51,616 bases of DNA from a virus (IMGVR_UViG_3300030450_002212:1-51616), one strand, 5' to 3'; positions 25,509 to 32,835 are shown, numbered from the stretch's first letter. The notes: generated from the sequence alone by a model not told the origin. Made by a program: numbers and translations.

Positions 25509-26957
25509 TTACTCCATATTCTGCAAGATATGCTCAATAACTTTTACGGTAAATCCGTTACCAAGCATCTTGTATCGCTGTGTATTTGATACTCCCTCAC
25601 TATAGTTATCGGGTACCGTTTGAAGACGCTCGCATTCCAATGGTGTGAGCTTACGCCAAGTTAGTTCTTCTTTTTTTACCCTAACTAAAGTAGCATTGTT
25701 TCCACTTGGCTGAGTTAAAGCTACTGATTTTTTATCCGTTCCAACATAACCCTTTCCACCAAAGTTCCTTGGATTGATAGCAATCTCGTCATTATATTCT
25801 TTTAAATTAACTTTTTTCTTAACAGCAACTTTAGGGTCTTTATTTAAAACTTTCGGTATATTTCCGCTACCACTACCTGCCTTTAATGCTCTAGTCTTAT
25901 CACTATCAGGGCTATAGGTTTGTTGTTCAAAGAACCAAGACCTTCCACTTGTGCCTTTCTTTATGTTTGAAATACCATTCTCTGATGTTTGAATAGCAAC
26001 TTTAGGTTCTCTATGGCCACCACCCATTGTTGTAAGTGTAGGTGACTTACCATCTTCTGAGTATACTCGCTTGATAATATCGTAGCCTTTTAAGTCTGCG
26101 GCAACCCCAACTTGTTTAGGTGTATCGTAAGTAGGGATCATCGTTCTCTGTTTTCTTTCAATACTATTCCAAGCAGCAGCTCCATTATAAGATGCTGTTA
26201 AAGCATAAGACTTACCATCTTTGGTCGTCATCTTTTTTAAATCTTCCTCAGCTTTCTTTTTTACATAAGTTGATATCTGTCCTTTATACATAGTTGCATT
26301 AAGACAATTAGATTTTTCATCAATACTTTTAACTAAAGAACCTCTGTCTCTACCCGCAAATTCATTTTTTAAGTATTGAGGTCTTTCGCCCCACTCTTCA
26401 GAAGGCTCTAATATATCTCTTAAAACAATTCCCAAATCTTCTGGTTGTTCAATGTTTTTTATGTTTGTCCAATACAGCCTGTTACGACTTTGGGCTGATA
26501 CTAAAGATGAATTAATTTTGATAGGCTCTATCCCACCAAACAAAGTTCCGTTCCCAGCTTCGGGATAGACCTCTGATATTTGTTGATTGATGACTTCTAT
26601 ATGTTCTTTTTTCATACGGACATTTTCAAGAAGAAAATATTTTGGCTTAACTTCTTTTAATAATCTTATGAACTCAAAAAACAATGCAGAACGAGGGTCA
26701 TCAAATGCGAGCTGCTTACCCGCAAATGAAAAACCTTGGCATGGCGAGCCAGCGACTATTAAATCTATCTCAGGTAAATCTTCGCCTTTGATATCTTTAA
26801 TGTCGCCTAACTGTATTGTGTCTGGAAAATTTTTCTGAGCAATTTGAATAGCATACTTATCTATTTCACTAGCATAATATGTTTCAACATTAACCCCTAA
26901 ATTTTTCAAAGCCAACTGAGTGCAACTCATGCCGTCAAATAGACTTAACACTTTCAT
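25509..26957 (-). CDS. DNA cytosine-5 methyltransferase
   Basis: A 482-residue C5 methyltransferase. Motif I is SLFDGMSCTQLAL at about 5-17; catalytic Cys73 lies in GSPCQGFSFAG; ENVRM at 111 is the motif VI Glu; QSRNRLYW at 156-163 is motif VIII; LTPLECERLQTVP and MLGNGFTV are motifs IX-X. The N-terminus is of the phage/DNMT3-like type. The target-recognition region (about 200-425) contains several degenerate copies of a K-S-x-x-L-T pattern (YALTASYNG, PTLTTMGGG, VALTQPSGN). I chose the internal ATG at 26957 that begins MKVLSLFDG. It probably protects phage DNA from restriction. Confidence 0.93.
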   Translation of the reverse strand: MKVLSLFDGMSCTQLALKNLGVNVETYYASEIDKYAIQIAQKNFPDTIQLGDIKDIKGEDLPEIDLIVAGSPCQGFSFAGKQLAFDDPRSALFFEFIRLLKEVKPKYFLLENVRMKKEHIEVINQQISEVYPEAGNGTLFGGIEPIKINSSLVSAQSRNRLYWTNIKNIEQPEDLGIVLRDILEPSEEWGERPQYLKNEFAGRDRGSLVKSIDEKSNCLNATMYKGQISTYVKKKAEEDLKKMTTKDGKSYALTASYNGAAAWNSIERKQRTMIPTYDTPKQVGVAADLKGYDIIKRVYSEDGKSPTLTTMGGGHREPKVAIQTSENGISNIKKGTSGRSWFFEQQTYSPDSDKTRALKAGSGSGNIPKVLNKDPKVAVKKKVNLKEYNDEIAINPRNFGGKGYVGTDKKSVALTQPSGNNATLVRVKKEELTWRKLTPLECERLQTVPDNYSEGVSNTQRYKMLGNGFTVKVIEHILQNME

Positions 26958-26958
26958 G

Positions 26959-27168
26959 TTATGCAATCCAACATTTGTGAGTGCCACATTCACCTTCTTC
27001 AGCGTCTGCACCACAATGCATACAAACTCCATGCTTGGCTGCTTCTTTTCTATTCTCCTCTTGGATCATAGAATCTATGTGTGCATCACGAGCCCATTCT
27101 TCAGCTGTCATGCCATCTACTGTTGGTTCTTCTTCTTCGTCTGCGATAAAAAGTATTTTGTTACTCAT
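26959..27168 (-). CDS. Small acidic protein with Cys/His metal site
   Basis: A 69-residue protein ending two bases before the methyltransferase start, so the two are co-transcribed. It has an acidic N-terminus and a C-terminal CMHCGADAEEGECGTHKC with CxxC...CxxxxC/H spacing expected for zinc. SD AAGGAG precedes the ATG. Confidence 0.7.
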   Translation of the reverse strand: MSNKILFIADEEEEPTVDGMTAEEWARDAHIDSMIQEENRKEAAKHGVCMHCGADAEEGECGTHKCWIA

Positions 27169-27213
27169 AATTAAACTCCTTCTTTAAAAAATATTAAACA
27201 ATAACCAATATCT

Positions 27214-27242
27214 TTTATATGGTATAAAGAGGGATAAAGCAA
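27214..27242 (-). promoter_or_regulatory. Promoter for the methyltransferase/GcrA operon
   Basis: On the minus strand TTGCTT, 17-base spacer, TATAAA (-10 at 27214-27219), about 40 bases before the ATG at 27168. Confidence 0.6.
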
Positions 27243-27246
27243 CCCC

Positions 27247-27438
27247 TTAAATAAAATTATTACAAGCTCTTAAAATAATCTCAACATGTTTAATGTTCTT
27301 CATACTCTTTTGAACATCTATATATGTATCGAAATCTTCTGGCGACACCTCAAGTGCCATTTCCATTTTACCACCCGCTGAGGTAGTAAACCTTCTAAGT
27401 TCTTCTAGCTCTTGTTTTGCCTTTTCTGGTGTAATCAT
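27247..27438 (-). CDS. 63-aa hypothetical helical protein
   Basis: Starts MITPEKAKQELEELRRFTTS and is mostly helical and charged. I chose the ATG at 27438, overlapping the lipoprotein gene by 4 bases (ATGA-type). Last gene of the minus-strand unit before the methyltransferase promoter. No family recognised. Confidence 0.6.
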   Translation of the reverse strand: MITPEKAKQELEELRRFTTSAGGKMEMALEVSPEDFDTYIDVQKSMKNIKHVEIILRACNNFI

Positions 27439-27641
27439 TTCTCTCTCCAAGTATCTAAGGGAGGGCAGCCATGCTCCTCCACTTGAATACTATGCATATT
27501 ACCTTCTTCATCTATTGCCGTTCCTATATGAATTGGAACACACCCTACATCTTCGGTTGTGCTGCATCCCATTAAACTAAAAATAATTGAAAAAAATATA
27601 TAAAAAACTAAACAGTTAATTATAAATCTAAAAGCCATCAT
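27435..27641 (-). CDS. Small lipoprotein
   Basis: A 68-residue protein with a hydrophobic N-terminus (FIINCLVFYIFFSIIFSL) followed by MGCST, an acceptable lipobox with Cys as the modified residue. The mature part is short and has two more cysteines. GGAGGGGAAG lies just before the tandem ATGATG. It could be an outer-membrane spanin-like or superinfection-exclusion lipoprotein; neither is shown by the sequence. Confidence 0.65.
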   Translation of the reverse strand: MMAFRFIINCLVFYIFFSIIFSLMGCSTTEDVGCVPIHIGTAIDEEGNMHSIQVEEHGCPPLDTWREK

Positions 27642-27790
27642 CTTCCCCTCCAATAAACTTCAATGAGTTTGTTAATTATTAATAAAACTTCTTCATTACT
27701 TTTCCAATGGTGTTTCAAGTGTTTCCCATCTCTTTTGCTAATCATCATATAAACATCATTTACTTCAATAAATGATTTATTCTCTGCCAT
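27638..27790 (-). CDS. 50-aa hypothetical protein
   Basis: MAENKSFIEVNDVYMMISKR and a helical end (LLIINKLIEVYWRGR). It overlaps the lipoprotein start by 4 bases and the upstream gene by 14 bases, as expected in this tightly packed operon. Confidence 0.55.
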   Translation of the reverse strand: MAENKSFIEVNDVYMMISKRDGKHLKHHWKSNEEVLLIINKLIEVYWRGR

Positions 27791-28109
27791 CTTTTTTCCT
27801 TCCCCAATGCTCTCTTCTTTTTTTATGTTGTGAATTATAATTTTTTTGTTTTATTAAAATGAAACCATATTCGTCAGCCATTTTTTTTGTTTTTAAAATA
27901 TACTTATTATCAGACTGTTTTTTTAAAATAATATTTACTCTCTTTTGAAATTGTTGTCTGTTAAATTTATTAAGTTCATCTTCTGATTCAAATTTAAAAA
28001 CAATACATTCATCTTCAGCTAAATCGTTTACAGCAGTATAATATTTATAATACTTACTGTTTACGGCATAAATATCCATTTCTGATATTTTTTTAATCTC
28101 GCATTTCAT
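27777..28109 (-). CDS. Basic hypothetical protein
   Basis: A 110-residue protein starting MKCEIKKISEMDIYAVNSKY, Lys/Tyr-rich, with a strongly basic C-terminus (QHKKRREHWGRKKDGRE) that could bind nucleic acid. AAAGGAAAAG precedes the ATG at 28109; an earlier in-frame start is possible but lies inside the small zinc-ribbon frame. Confidence 0.6.
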   Translation of the reverse strand: MKCEIKKISEMDIYAVNSKYYKYYTAVNDLAEDECIVFKFESEDELNKFNRQQFQKRVNIILKKQSDNKYILKTKKMADEYGFILIKQKNYNSQHKKRREHWGRKKDGRE

Positions 28110-28246
28110 TTCTTTTCCTTTCCCATACTTAAAGCTATTTTCCAAGATTCATTAGTCTTCGTATTACATATAGGGCAAGACTCTGTTTGCAGCTTCTTGC
28201 ACATATGACATTCAAACTTATCTCTTGGCTGTTGATAAATACCCAC
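28106..28246 (-). CDS. 46-aa zinc-ribbon-like protein
   Basis: Starts at GTG and encodes GIYQQPRDKFECHMCKKLQT, then SCPICNTK: two CxxC pairs seven residues apart, a small zinc ribbon. It overlaps the next gene by ATGA. The GTG start and weak SD lower confidence. Confidence 0.5.
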   Translation of the reverse strand: MGIYQQPRDKFECHMCKKLQTESCPICNTKTNESWKIALSMGKEKK

Positions 28247-28264
28247 TTTAAACCTGGCCTCGGA

Positions 28265-28324
28265 GTGCAGTGCAGTGCAACGCAATGCGTGGCAATGGAG
28301 GGGAGTGGGTTGCAGTGGATTGCA
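28265..28324 (-). repeat. Degenerate pentamer repeat array, GC-rich
   Basis: Twelve consecutive 5-base units on plus: GTGCA x3, ACGCA, ATGCG, TGGCA, ATGGA, GGGGA, GTGGG, TTGCA, GTGGA, TTGCA, then GGGCC. The block is far more GC-rich than its surroundings and lies in the 96-base gap between two minus-strand genes. Confidence 0.7.
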
Positions 28325-28342
28325 GGGCCCCGCCTAGCACAG

Positions 28343-28555
28343 TTAAATTTTTAATGTTTCCCATTTAAATTCTTTTGCCTTTTTCCTTGCTAAGGATTTC
28401 GTCTTAGCAGTTCCAACACAAACCCAACGACCTGTATACCATGACCAGTGCGACCAATCTTCAAGTCGCAGCTTGACCCATATATTATACATGTCATCAT
28501 ATTTACGCTGCCTTAGTTCAATTATCTTCGGTTCTACGAACGCTTTTTTTGCCAT
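28343..28555 (-). CDS. Small Trp/Lys-rich hypothetical protein
   Basis: A 70-residue protein with DWSHWSWYTGRWVCVGTA and a basic helix (KTKSLARKKAKEF), possibly a small nucleic-acid-binding beta-helix fold. It overlaps the next upstream gene by 22 bases. Confidence 0.6.
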   Translation of the reverse strand: MAKKAFVEPKIIELRQRKYDDMYNIWVKLRLEDWSHWSWYTGRWVCVGTAKTKSLARKKAKEFKWETLKI

Positions 28556-29103
28556 TTGTCTACCTTATATTTACCAAATGGACCTTTCCTATCCGGTCGG
28601 TAGTCTCCTAAGCCAATTCTCGTTCCTGCGTCGTCTATTATTTGCCTCATTAATGGTAATGAAACTATTTCTGGGTTAAGTGTTGCATCAAATTCCAATC
28701 TCCAGTCATTAAATTTAGGTCTATATGCTAAGATACGACCTCCCGTTGCCGGTATCCTTACGGGCCTCTCATCAACTTCCCATCCCTTTGTTTTAATAGG
28801 TAACATTGTACCTTTAATATCAAAACAAGATGGAATCATTGATTTCTGCATTGTTGTTACCGATCTATTTTTAATTTTATGAAACCTACCTCCTTCTATT
28901 ATGGATGCAAGTATGTTGGGTTGAGGGATACAAGGCTTACCTTTATCCAGGTATAGCTTCTCTTCAGCTTGTTCCTTGGGAGAAAGAGGTTCACCCATGT
29001 TGTTTGAACTGATACCCGTTGTTGCAGCGAGTGCAGCTTTATCCGTAAATTTATTGCATATAAGCGGTGATACACCACTAATGATGACCTTAATATTTAT
29101 CAT
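28534..29103 (-). CDS. Conserved phage protein of unknown function (RAMP-like pattern)
   Basis: A 189-residue protein of a family I recognise from many phages and prophages: IKVIISGVSPLICNKF at the start, QAEEKLYLDKGKPCIPQPNI, VDERPVRIPATGGRIL, and a Gly-rich end IGLGDYRPDRKGPFGKY. The strand-helix start and terminal Gly-rich loop recall Cas7/RAMP folds, but this is only a pattern resemblance. SD GGAGAAAC lies before the ATG. Confidence 0.75.
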   Translation of the reverse strand: MINIKVIISGVSPLICNKFTDKAALAATTGISSNNMGEPLSPKEQAEEKLYLDKGKPCIPQPNILASIIEGGRFHKIKNRSVTTMQKSMIPSCFDIKGTMLPIKTKGWEVDERPVRIPATGGRILAYRPKFNDWRLEFDATLNPEIVSLPLMRQIIDDAGTRIGLGDYRPDRKGPFGKYKVDKWQKKRS

Positions 29104-29118
29104 TGTTTCTCCTCGACG

Positions 29119-29361
29119 CTAGTGTAGCGTGTCTTTTTTTAGTGATAAAAAGTTATACTCTTGTATAACAACCGTTAGCAGTTCCATTAATATCTTTGCT
29201 TTTTCTCCGTTGAAGGAACCACTCTTTAATTCCATTTGTAGATTTTCAGTTAACCTTTCTAATGCAACAGCAAAAGAAGCCATAGCTTCTTCTTCACTGA
29301 TTGCAGTAGGTATCCAGTCTGGTATTTTTATATCATCATCCATTTTTCGCATTATAATCAC
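29119..29361 (-). CDS. 80-aa hypothetical helical protein
   Basis: Acidic N-terminus then helices (EEEAMASFAVALERLTENLQ). A GTG at 29361 overlaps the upstream TGA (ATGTGA) and has AAGGGG 6 bases before it; an ATG at 29352 is the alternative. No family recognised. Confidence 0.65.
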   Translation of the reverse strand: MIIMRKMDDDIKIPDWIPTAISEEEAMASFAVALERLTENLQMELKSGSFNGEKAKILMELLTVVIQEYNFLSLKKDTLH

Positions 29362-29603
29362 ATTTGCCCCTTTTTCACAAATGTTGGATGAATTAATAGT
29401 ATCTCATATCCCGTAATTTCTTTTCCAAATTTAGGATGCCATTCGACTTCCTCTCGGACGAAATCGTTTGAAGTGCCATCGTCGAAGAAGGGAGCAAACA
29501 ACTTTCTATAAGTCGATCCGTCGTCTTTTTTAAAAGTTACCAGAACTCCAAAGACTTTGTCGTTAGGATCAGGTTTAATGTCTAGAACTTTTATCGTCAT
29601 CAT
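29358..29603 (-). CDS. 81-aa hypothetical protein
   Basis: MMTIKVLDIKPDPNDKVFGV continuing in a beta-rich, charged sequence with EVEWHPKFGKEITGYEILL. SD AAAGGAAAG precedes the start. Co-translated with the next gene. No family recognised. Confidence 0.65.
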   Translation of the reverse strand: MMTIKVLDIKPDPNDKVFGVLVTFKKDDGSTYRKLFAPFFDDGTSNDFVREEVEWHPKFGKEITGYEILLIHPTFVKKGQM

Positions 29604-29706
29604 CTTTCCTTTGAAAATTATATGTTGGCAGCGAAACTTTTAAACCTTTTCGCTTAAAGTGTGCTTGTGATATTTTAATCTTTTTTGTTAAGAGATAATC
29701 TTTCAT
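29575..29706 (-). CDS. 43-aa very basic small protein
   Basis: MKDYLLTKKIKISQAHFKRK and a C-terminal DDDDKSSRH. It fills the 70-base gap between two genes and overlaps each by about 30 bases. Only a weak SD; moderate support. Confidence 0.4.
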   Translation of the reverse strand: MKDYLLTKKIKISQAHFKRKGLKVSLPTYNFQRKDDDDKSSRH

Positions 29707-29902
29707 ATTTTGTACCATCCTCGCTTTTTAAAAATGTTCTTTTTCCACATTGTAAAATGTAGTGAGCTTTTAAAGGGTCCATATCGTGTAAAAAATCAAA
29801 CGCCTTATCTTTTAGCTCTTCATTGTCTTTTGCATAAAATGAAGTTACCATTTCGACATTAACTACAATTTTAACACTGTATTCTTTATATTCCTTTACC
29901 AT
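29675..29902 (-). CDS. 75-aa hypothetical protein, promoter-proximal
   Basis: I place the start at MVKEYKEYSVKIVVNVEMVT (29902); an upstream in-frame ATG at 29971 would run through the promoter and the repeats. The product has a beta strand followed by a helix (ELKDKAFDFLHDMDPLKAHY). There is no SD: the candidate -10 is close to the ATG, so the mRNA may have a very short leader. Confidence 0.6.
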   Translation of the reverse strand: MVKEYKEYSVKIVVNVEMVTSFYAKDNEELKDKAFDFLHDMDPLKAHYILQCGKRTFLKSEDGTKYERLSLNKKD

Positions 29903-29907
29903 GTAAA

Positions 29908-29936
29908 TGGTATAACACGGAATTACATATATACCA
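29908..29936. promoter_or_regulatory. Overlapping divergent promoters
   Basis: Plus strand: TGGTATAAC with -10 at 29911-29916, the same extended -10 as the 35-37 kb cassettes, reading toward the small terminase. Minus strand: TGGTATATA with -10 at 29928-29933, reading toward the 29902 gene. Confidence 0.5.
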
Positions 29937-29959
29937 AACAAAAAAGATATTTTTTTAAA

Positions 29960-30147
29960 GTGCTTGACCACTTGACCACTTGCTCATTGAGCTACCTGAG
30001 CAGTGAGCAAGCACCTTCCTTTATAAGTTGTTGTTTTTGTTATATAAAAAAAAGTGCTTGTCCACTAGCTCAATCGGGGTGTTTTAAGGTGAGCAAGCAG
30101 ATTAAGTTACTGAAAAATAAGCAAATGTTCAGCTTGTCCAGCTTGCC
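29960..30147 (+). repeat. CTTGWCCA iteron/inverted-repeat region upstream of terS
   Basis: CTTGACCA at 29963 and 29971 and CTTGCTCA at 29979 stand in tandem every 8 bases; CTTGTCCA/CTAGCTCA at 30057-30072 and CTTGTCCA at 30133 follow. Each of the two larger modules is closed by an inverted TGAGCAAG (30004-30011 and 30090-30097), giving outer arms GTGCTTG...CAAGCAC (29960/30008). The whole sits directly before the small terminase gene, where a packaging or replication site would be expected. No protein-coding frame is supported here. Confidence 0.65.
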
Positions 30148-30148
30148 T

Positions 30149-30188
30149 ATATAATATATATATGTATGGGTGGGCTAACGCCCCACCC
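30149..30188 (+). promoter_or_regulatory. TATA-rich start region and leader hairpin of terS
   Basis: CTATATAATATATATATG at about 30147-30164 contains a -10-like TATAAT, and GGGTGGG (30168-30174) pairs with CCCACCC (30182-30188) in the leader, 25 bases before the terS start. Confidence 0.5.
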
Positions 30189-30213
30189 CATTACTAACAT
30201 TACCGGAAGGACA

Positions 30214-30735
30214 ATGAATATGGAAGATGAAAAAATAGAAATAACAGAAGTGGAAGAAGTTAATCAAACAGAATCAGGCCTGTCTGTAAGTTTAACACAA
30301 CAACAACAAAAATTTGTAGAAAATGTAGTTTATCATGATATGTCACAAACTGAGGCTGCTAGAAAGGCTGGTTATAACCACCCAGCAGTTCAAGCTAATC
30401 GTAATATGAAAAATAAAAATATTATGATAGCCATAGATGAATTAAGATATGAAGCACAACATAGAAATCATGTAACTTTAGATCGTTCACTTCGGGATTT
30501 AAAATCTATTCGGGACGCAGCTGTATTGGATGGAAGTTGGGGCCCAGCTATTAAAGCCGAAGAACTACGCATGAAAGCTGTCGGGCTCCTGGTAGAGAAG
30601 AAAGCCGTACTACATGGTCGGGTAGAGTCATTGACTAAAGACGAGGTCTTAAAAGAGCTTAAAAAACTTCAAGATAAAGCAAAACATCAGTCGGGTATTG
30701 AATTAGATAAATCGGGTAAACTAATAACTAATTAG
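30214..30735 (+). CDS. terS: Terminase small subunit
   Basis: A 173-residue protein. After an acidic N-terminus comes the Terminase_2-type block LTQQQQKFVENVVYHDMSQT and EAARKAGYNHPAVQANR, a helix-turn-helix that recognises the packaging site; then helices for oligomerisation and a basic tail. GGAAGGA precedes the ATG at 30214; an upstream start at 30166 would include the leader hairpin. It is the only plus-strand gene between 24.5 and 35.0 kb and is 9.4 kb from the large subunit. Its stop overlaps the convergent 30728-30904 gene through the palindrome CTAATTAG. Confidence 0.85.
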   Translation: MNMEDEKIEITEVEEVNQTESGLSVSLTQQQQKFVENVVYHDMSQTEAARKAGYNHPAVQANRNMKNKNIMIAIDELRYEAQHRNHVTLDRSLRDLKSIRDAAVLDGSWGPAIKAEELRMKAVGLLVEKKAVLHGRVESLTKDEVLKELKKLQDKAKHQSGIELDKSGKLITN

Positions 30736-30904
30736 TCGGACTCTCATGTTCTTCTAAAAATTGATAACATTCTTGAATTTTTTCATCAATTTCCCTTTGT
30801 TCTTTTATATCCCCTGTTATGATTATAACAGCGACTACAACAAAACATATGAAATACATACCTAACTTTTCATACCATTTGAAAATCGGGGTTTTTTTAT
30901 CCAT
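30728..30904 (-). CDS. 58-aa single-span membrane protein
   Basis: A short charged N-terminus, a membrane helix (LGMYFICFVVVAVIIITG) and a charged C-terminal helix. It is the last gene of the long minus-strand unit and overlaps the preceding gene by 8 bases. Function unknown. Confidence 0.6.
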   Translation of the reverse strand: MDKKTPIFKWYEKLGMYFICFVVVAVIIITGDIKEQREIDEKIQECYQFLEEHESPTN

Positions 30905-31094
30905 GTCTGGCTTTCCTTTTCAACTTTTTTGCTTTCATATTTTTTTTTCTAATTAAATATCGAGCCTCAATGTCAATTACATATTTTTCCCATTTCGTCC
31001 CTCTAAGTTTTGCATAATCCATTTTTGGTCTCCTATGTGATTTAGTTTTACCTTTATCTCTAATTGTTTTGTTTGGTAGTAATCTCTTACCCAT
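30897..31094 (-). CDS. 65-aa Lys/Arg-rich protein
   Basis: Strongly basic throughout (NKTIRDKGKTKSHRRPKMDY, KKNMKAKKLKRKARHG), suggesting nucleic-acid binding. It overlaps both neighbours by 8 bases. Confidence 0.6.
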   Translation of the reverse strand: MGKRLLPNKTIRDKGKTKSHRRPKMDYAKLRGTKWEKYVIDIEARYLIRKKNMKAKKLKRKARHG

Positions 31095-31254
31095 TATCCT
31101 TCTCCATTCTCCATATTAAAAAATTAACACATTCCCTAATTTCCCTCATATGAAATCGCTTTTCCTCTATGCAATCTTCTATTCCTATTGTTTGTTCTTC
31201 TTTACTTAATAAAACATTAATATGTTTTAATGCTTGTATATATTTCTTAGCCAT
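31087..31254 (-). CDS. 55-aa hypothetical helical protein
   Basis: MAKKYIQALKHINVLLSKEE and a second helix with two cysteines. Starts on a one-base TAATG overlap with the upstream gene. Confidence 0.55.
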   Translation of the reverse strand: MAKKYIQALKHINVLLSKEEQTIGIEDCIEEKRFHMREIRECVNFLIWRMEKDNG

Positions 31255-31559
31255 TATTCATCTCCTTCCATAAAAATACCCATAAGGTTTAAAATGTATT
31301 CAACTTCATCTACTGTTTCATTAAAAATTTGTTGTCCTTCTTCTGTGTAATAAATGACATCATCTTTTTCTATAATGTAATCTTCGTAATTATGACCCAA
31401 TGCTTTTGTCATTACATAATCTGAAAGTTCAGAAGTTAGTTCTAACCAATTATCGCTTGGTAGTTCTGCTATTGGTTTTCTTTGTTCCCAATCTATCGGT
31501 AATTTTAAAATAGTTTTAGACAAATTTGTTAAACCATTTTGTGTTTCATTCTCAGTCAT
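31254..31559 (-). CDS. 101-aa acidic hypothetical protein
   Basis: Acidic helices (SDNWLELTSELSDYVMTKAL, VDEVEYILNLMGIFMEGDE). Co-translated with both neighbours (ATGA upstream). No family recognised. Confidence 0.65.
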   Translation of the reverse strand: MTENETQNGLTNLSKTILKLPIDWEQRKPIAELPSDNWLELTSELSDYVMTKALGHNYEDYIIEKDDVIYYTEEGQQIFNETVDEVEYILNLMGIFMEGDE

Positions 31560-31699
31560 TCCACATCTCCTTGTTGAAATCTTTTAATTGATATTTTTAT
31601 TTGTTTATTAAATTCTTCTTTGCTAATTTCACCTTCATCATATTTTTCCCATAACTTTCCAATATCAAAGGCAAAATCTTCTTCGTTGTTCATGTTCAT
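31556..31699 (-). CDS. 47-aa hypothetical protein
   Basis: MNMNNEEDFAFDIGKLWEKY followed by a SHOCT-like short helix pair (DEGEISKEEFNKQI). It fits exactly between its neighbours, sharing ATGA with the downstream gene. Confidence 0.55.
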   Translation of the reverse strand: MNMNNEEDFAFDIGKLWEKYDEGEISKEEFNKQIKISIKRFQQGDVE

Positions 31700-31954
31700 C
31701 TATTCAGCTCCCTCATCATAAACATCAATATCGTGCATAGCATTATCCAAACAAGTATCAACACCCCATTGAGTTTTAAAATCATGATAAATTACCTCTT
31801 CTGTATCTTGTAAGGTTACTTCATAGCCATGCGTTCCGTATTCATTTCCTTCTAATTCATCTACATCTATATCCTCTATATTTATAGACGGTTTTTGTTT
31901 ATAAATATCTATAACGAAATTACCAGAAACAATTTTTTGTTTAACTAAATTCAT
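31700..31954 (-). CDS. 84-aa acidic hypothetical protein
   Basis: I chose the ATG at 31954, which overlaps the upstream TGA and has GAGGAG 8 bases before it. Acidic, rich in Asp/Glu/Tyr; no family recognised. Confidence 0.6.
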   Translation of the reverse strand: MNLVKQKIVSGNFVIDIYKQKPSINIEDIDVDELEGNEYGTHGYEVTLQDTEEVIYHDFKTQWGVDTCLDNAMHDIDVYDEGAE

Positions 31955-32142
31955 TTCCACATCTCCTCATATAATTGTTGGGCTAATTCTAATTCACCAC
32001 TCCAATAAGCGAATACACTATCTGACATTACCTCTAACTTAATTTTGCCATTAAGAATATCCCCAATCAATAAATTACTGTCGGTACTATCAAACTTTTC
32101 AAGCCAACTATCTATTTGTTCGTCCATTATTTTATATGCCAT
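31951..32142 (-). CDS. 63-aa acidic hypothetical protein
   Basis: MAYKIMDEQIDSWLEKFDST and a C-terminal SGELELAQQLYEEMWK helix. One-base TAATG overlap with the next upstream gene. Confidence 0.6.
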   Translation of the reverse strand: MAYKIMDEQIDSWLEKFDSTDSNLLIGDILNGKIKLEVMSDSVFAYWSGELELAQQLYEEMWK

Positions 32143-32372
32143 TACTTTTCTCCTTCTAAAAAAATCTTATCTCTTTCTTCTTCGGTCTTAAACCATGACC
32201 ATTGAACATCTGATCCATAATAATTATCTATTGCGTCATTTAAAGTTTGTTTTCCATACCATTCAACAAAGCCATATATATATCCATTGTTATCATCTCT
32301 ATTAAACTTGTATGCTTGTGTGTCATACCAATTAAATTTTAAACAATTTGTTATATCATAATCAATTTCCAT
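32142..32372 (-). CDS. 76-aa Tyr/Asp/Trp-rich hypothetical protein
   Basis: Aromatic and acidic (NGYIYGFVEWYGKQTLNDAI, VQWSWFKTEEERDK). Joined by one-base overlaps on both sides. Confidence 0.6.
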   Translation of the reverse strand: MEIDYDITNCLKFNWYDTQAYKFNRDDNNGYIYGFVEWYGKQTLNDAIDNYYGSDVQWSWFKTEEERDKIFLEGEK

Positions 32373-32536
32373 TATTCTTCCTTTCTAAATTCATCAATTT
32401 CGTTAGCACACCAACCACAAACATAACCTTCATCAACATACTCATCTTTATCGTTCATAGTAATTCGGGGATAACGGTCAATAAATCTACCACTACCCCA
32501 ACTGCAATCTTCTTTACACTCTAGGCATAATTCCAT
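32372..32536 (-). CDS. 54-aa zinc-binding-type protein
   Basis: CLECKEDC near the start and VCGWCANEID near the end give two Cys pairs about 35 residues apart, a treble-clef-like arrangement. One-base TAATG overlaps on both sides. Confidence 0.6.
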   Translation of the reverse strand: MELCLECKEDCSWGSGRFIDRYPRITMNDKDEYVDEGYVCGWCANEIDEFRKEE

Positions 32537-32835
32537 TATTCCCACCCTATTAATTCTTTTACATCAACTAATAATCTGTCTATTTCTGTTTCTCCATTTT
32601 CAATATTAACAGTTATTAATAACTTATTGTCGGTGTAGTCGGACTTTTCAATTCTGATAGCAATTTCACTATCATAATCAACCCACATAACTCCGTCAGA
32701 TTTATCTATTTTGTCGGTAAAAACCTCATAGACCTTATCTGTCGGTATAATTTGTTTTATAAATTTTTCGGCTTCAGGTTGGCTATCAAATGCTTCGTCC
32801 AACATATACCCCTTAGTTCCAATTTTATATTTCAT
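32536..32835 (-). CDS. 99-aa hypothetical protein
   Basis: Beta-rich N-terminus with KYKIGTKGYMLDEAFDSQPE (possible phage small alpha-beta fold) and acidic turns. No family recognised. Confidence 0.6.
   Translation of the reverse strand: MKYKIGTKGYMLDEAFDSQPEAEKFIKQIIPTDKVYEVFTDKIDKSDGVMWVDYDSEIAIRIEKSDYTDNKLLITVNIENGETEIDRLLVDVKELIGWE

Noticed and set aside
27218-27226. Plus-strand TGGTATAAA at the methyltransferase promoter
   Set aside because: It points into minus-strand genes; the site is better explained by the minus-strand promoter on the complementary bases.
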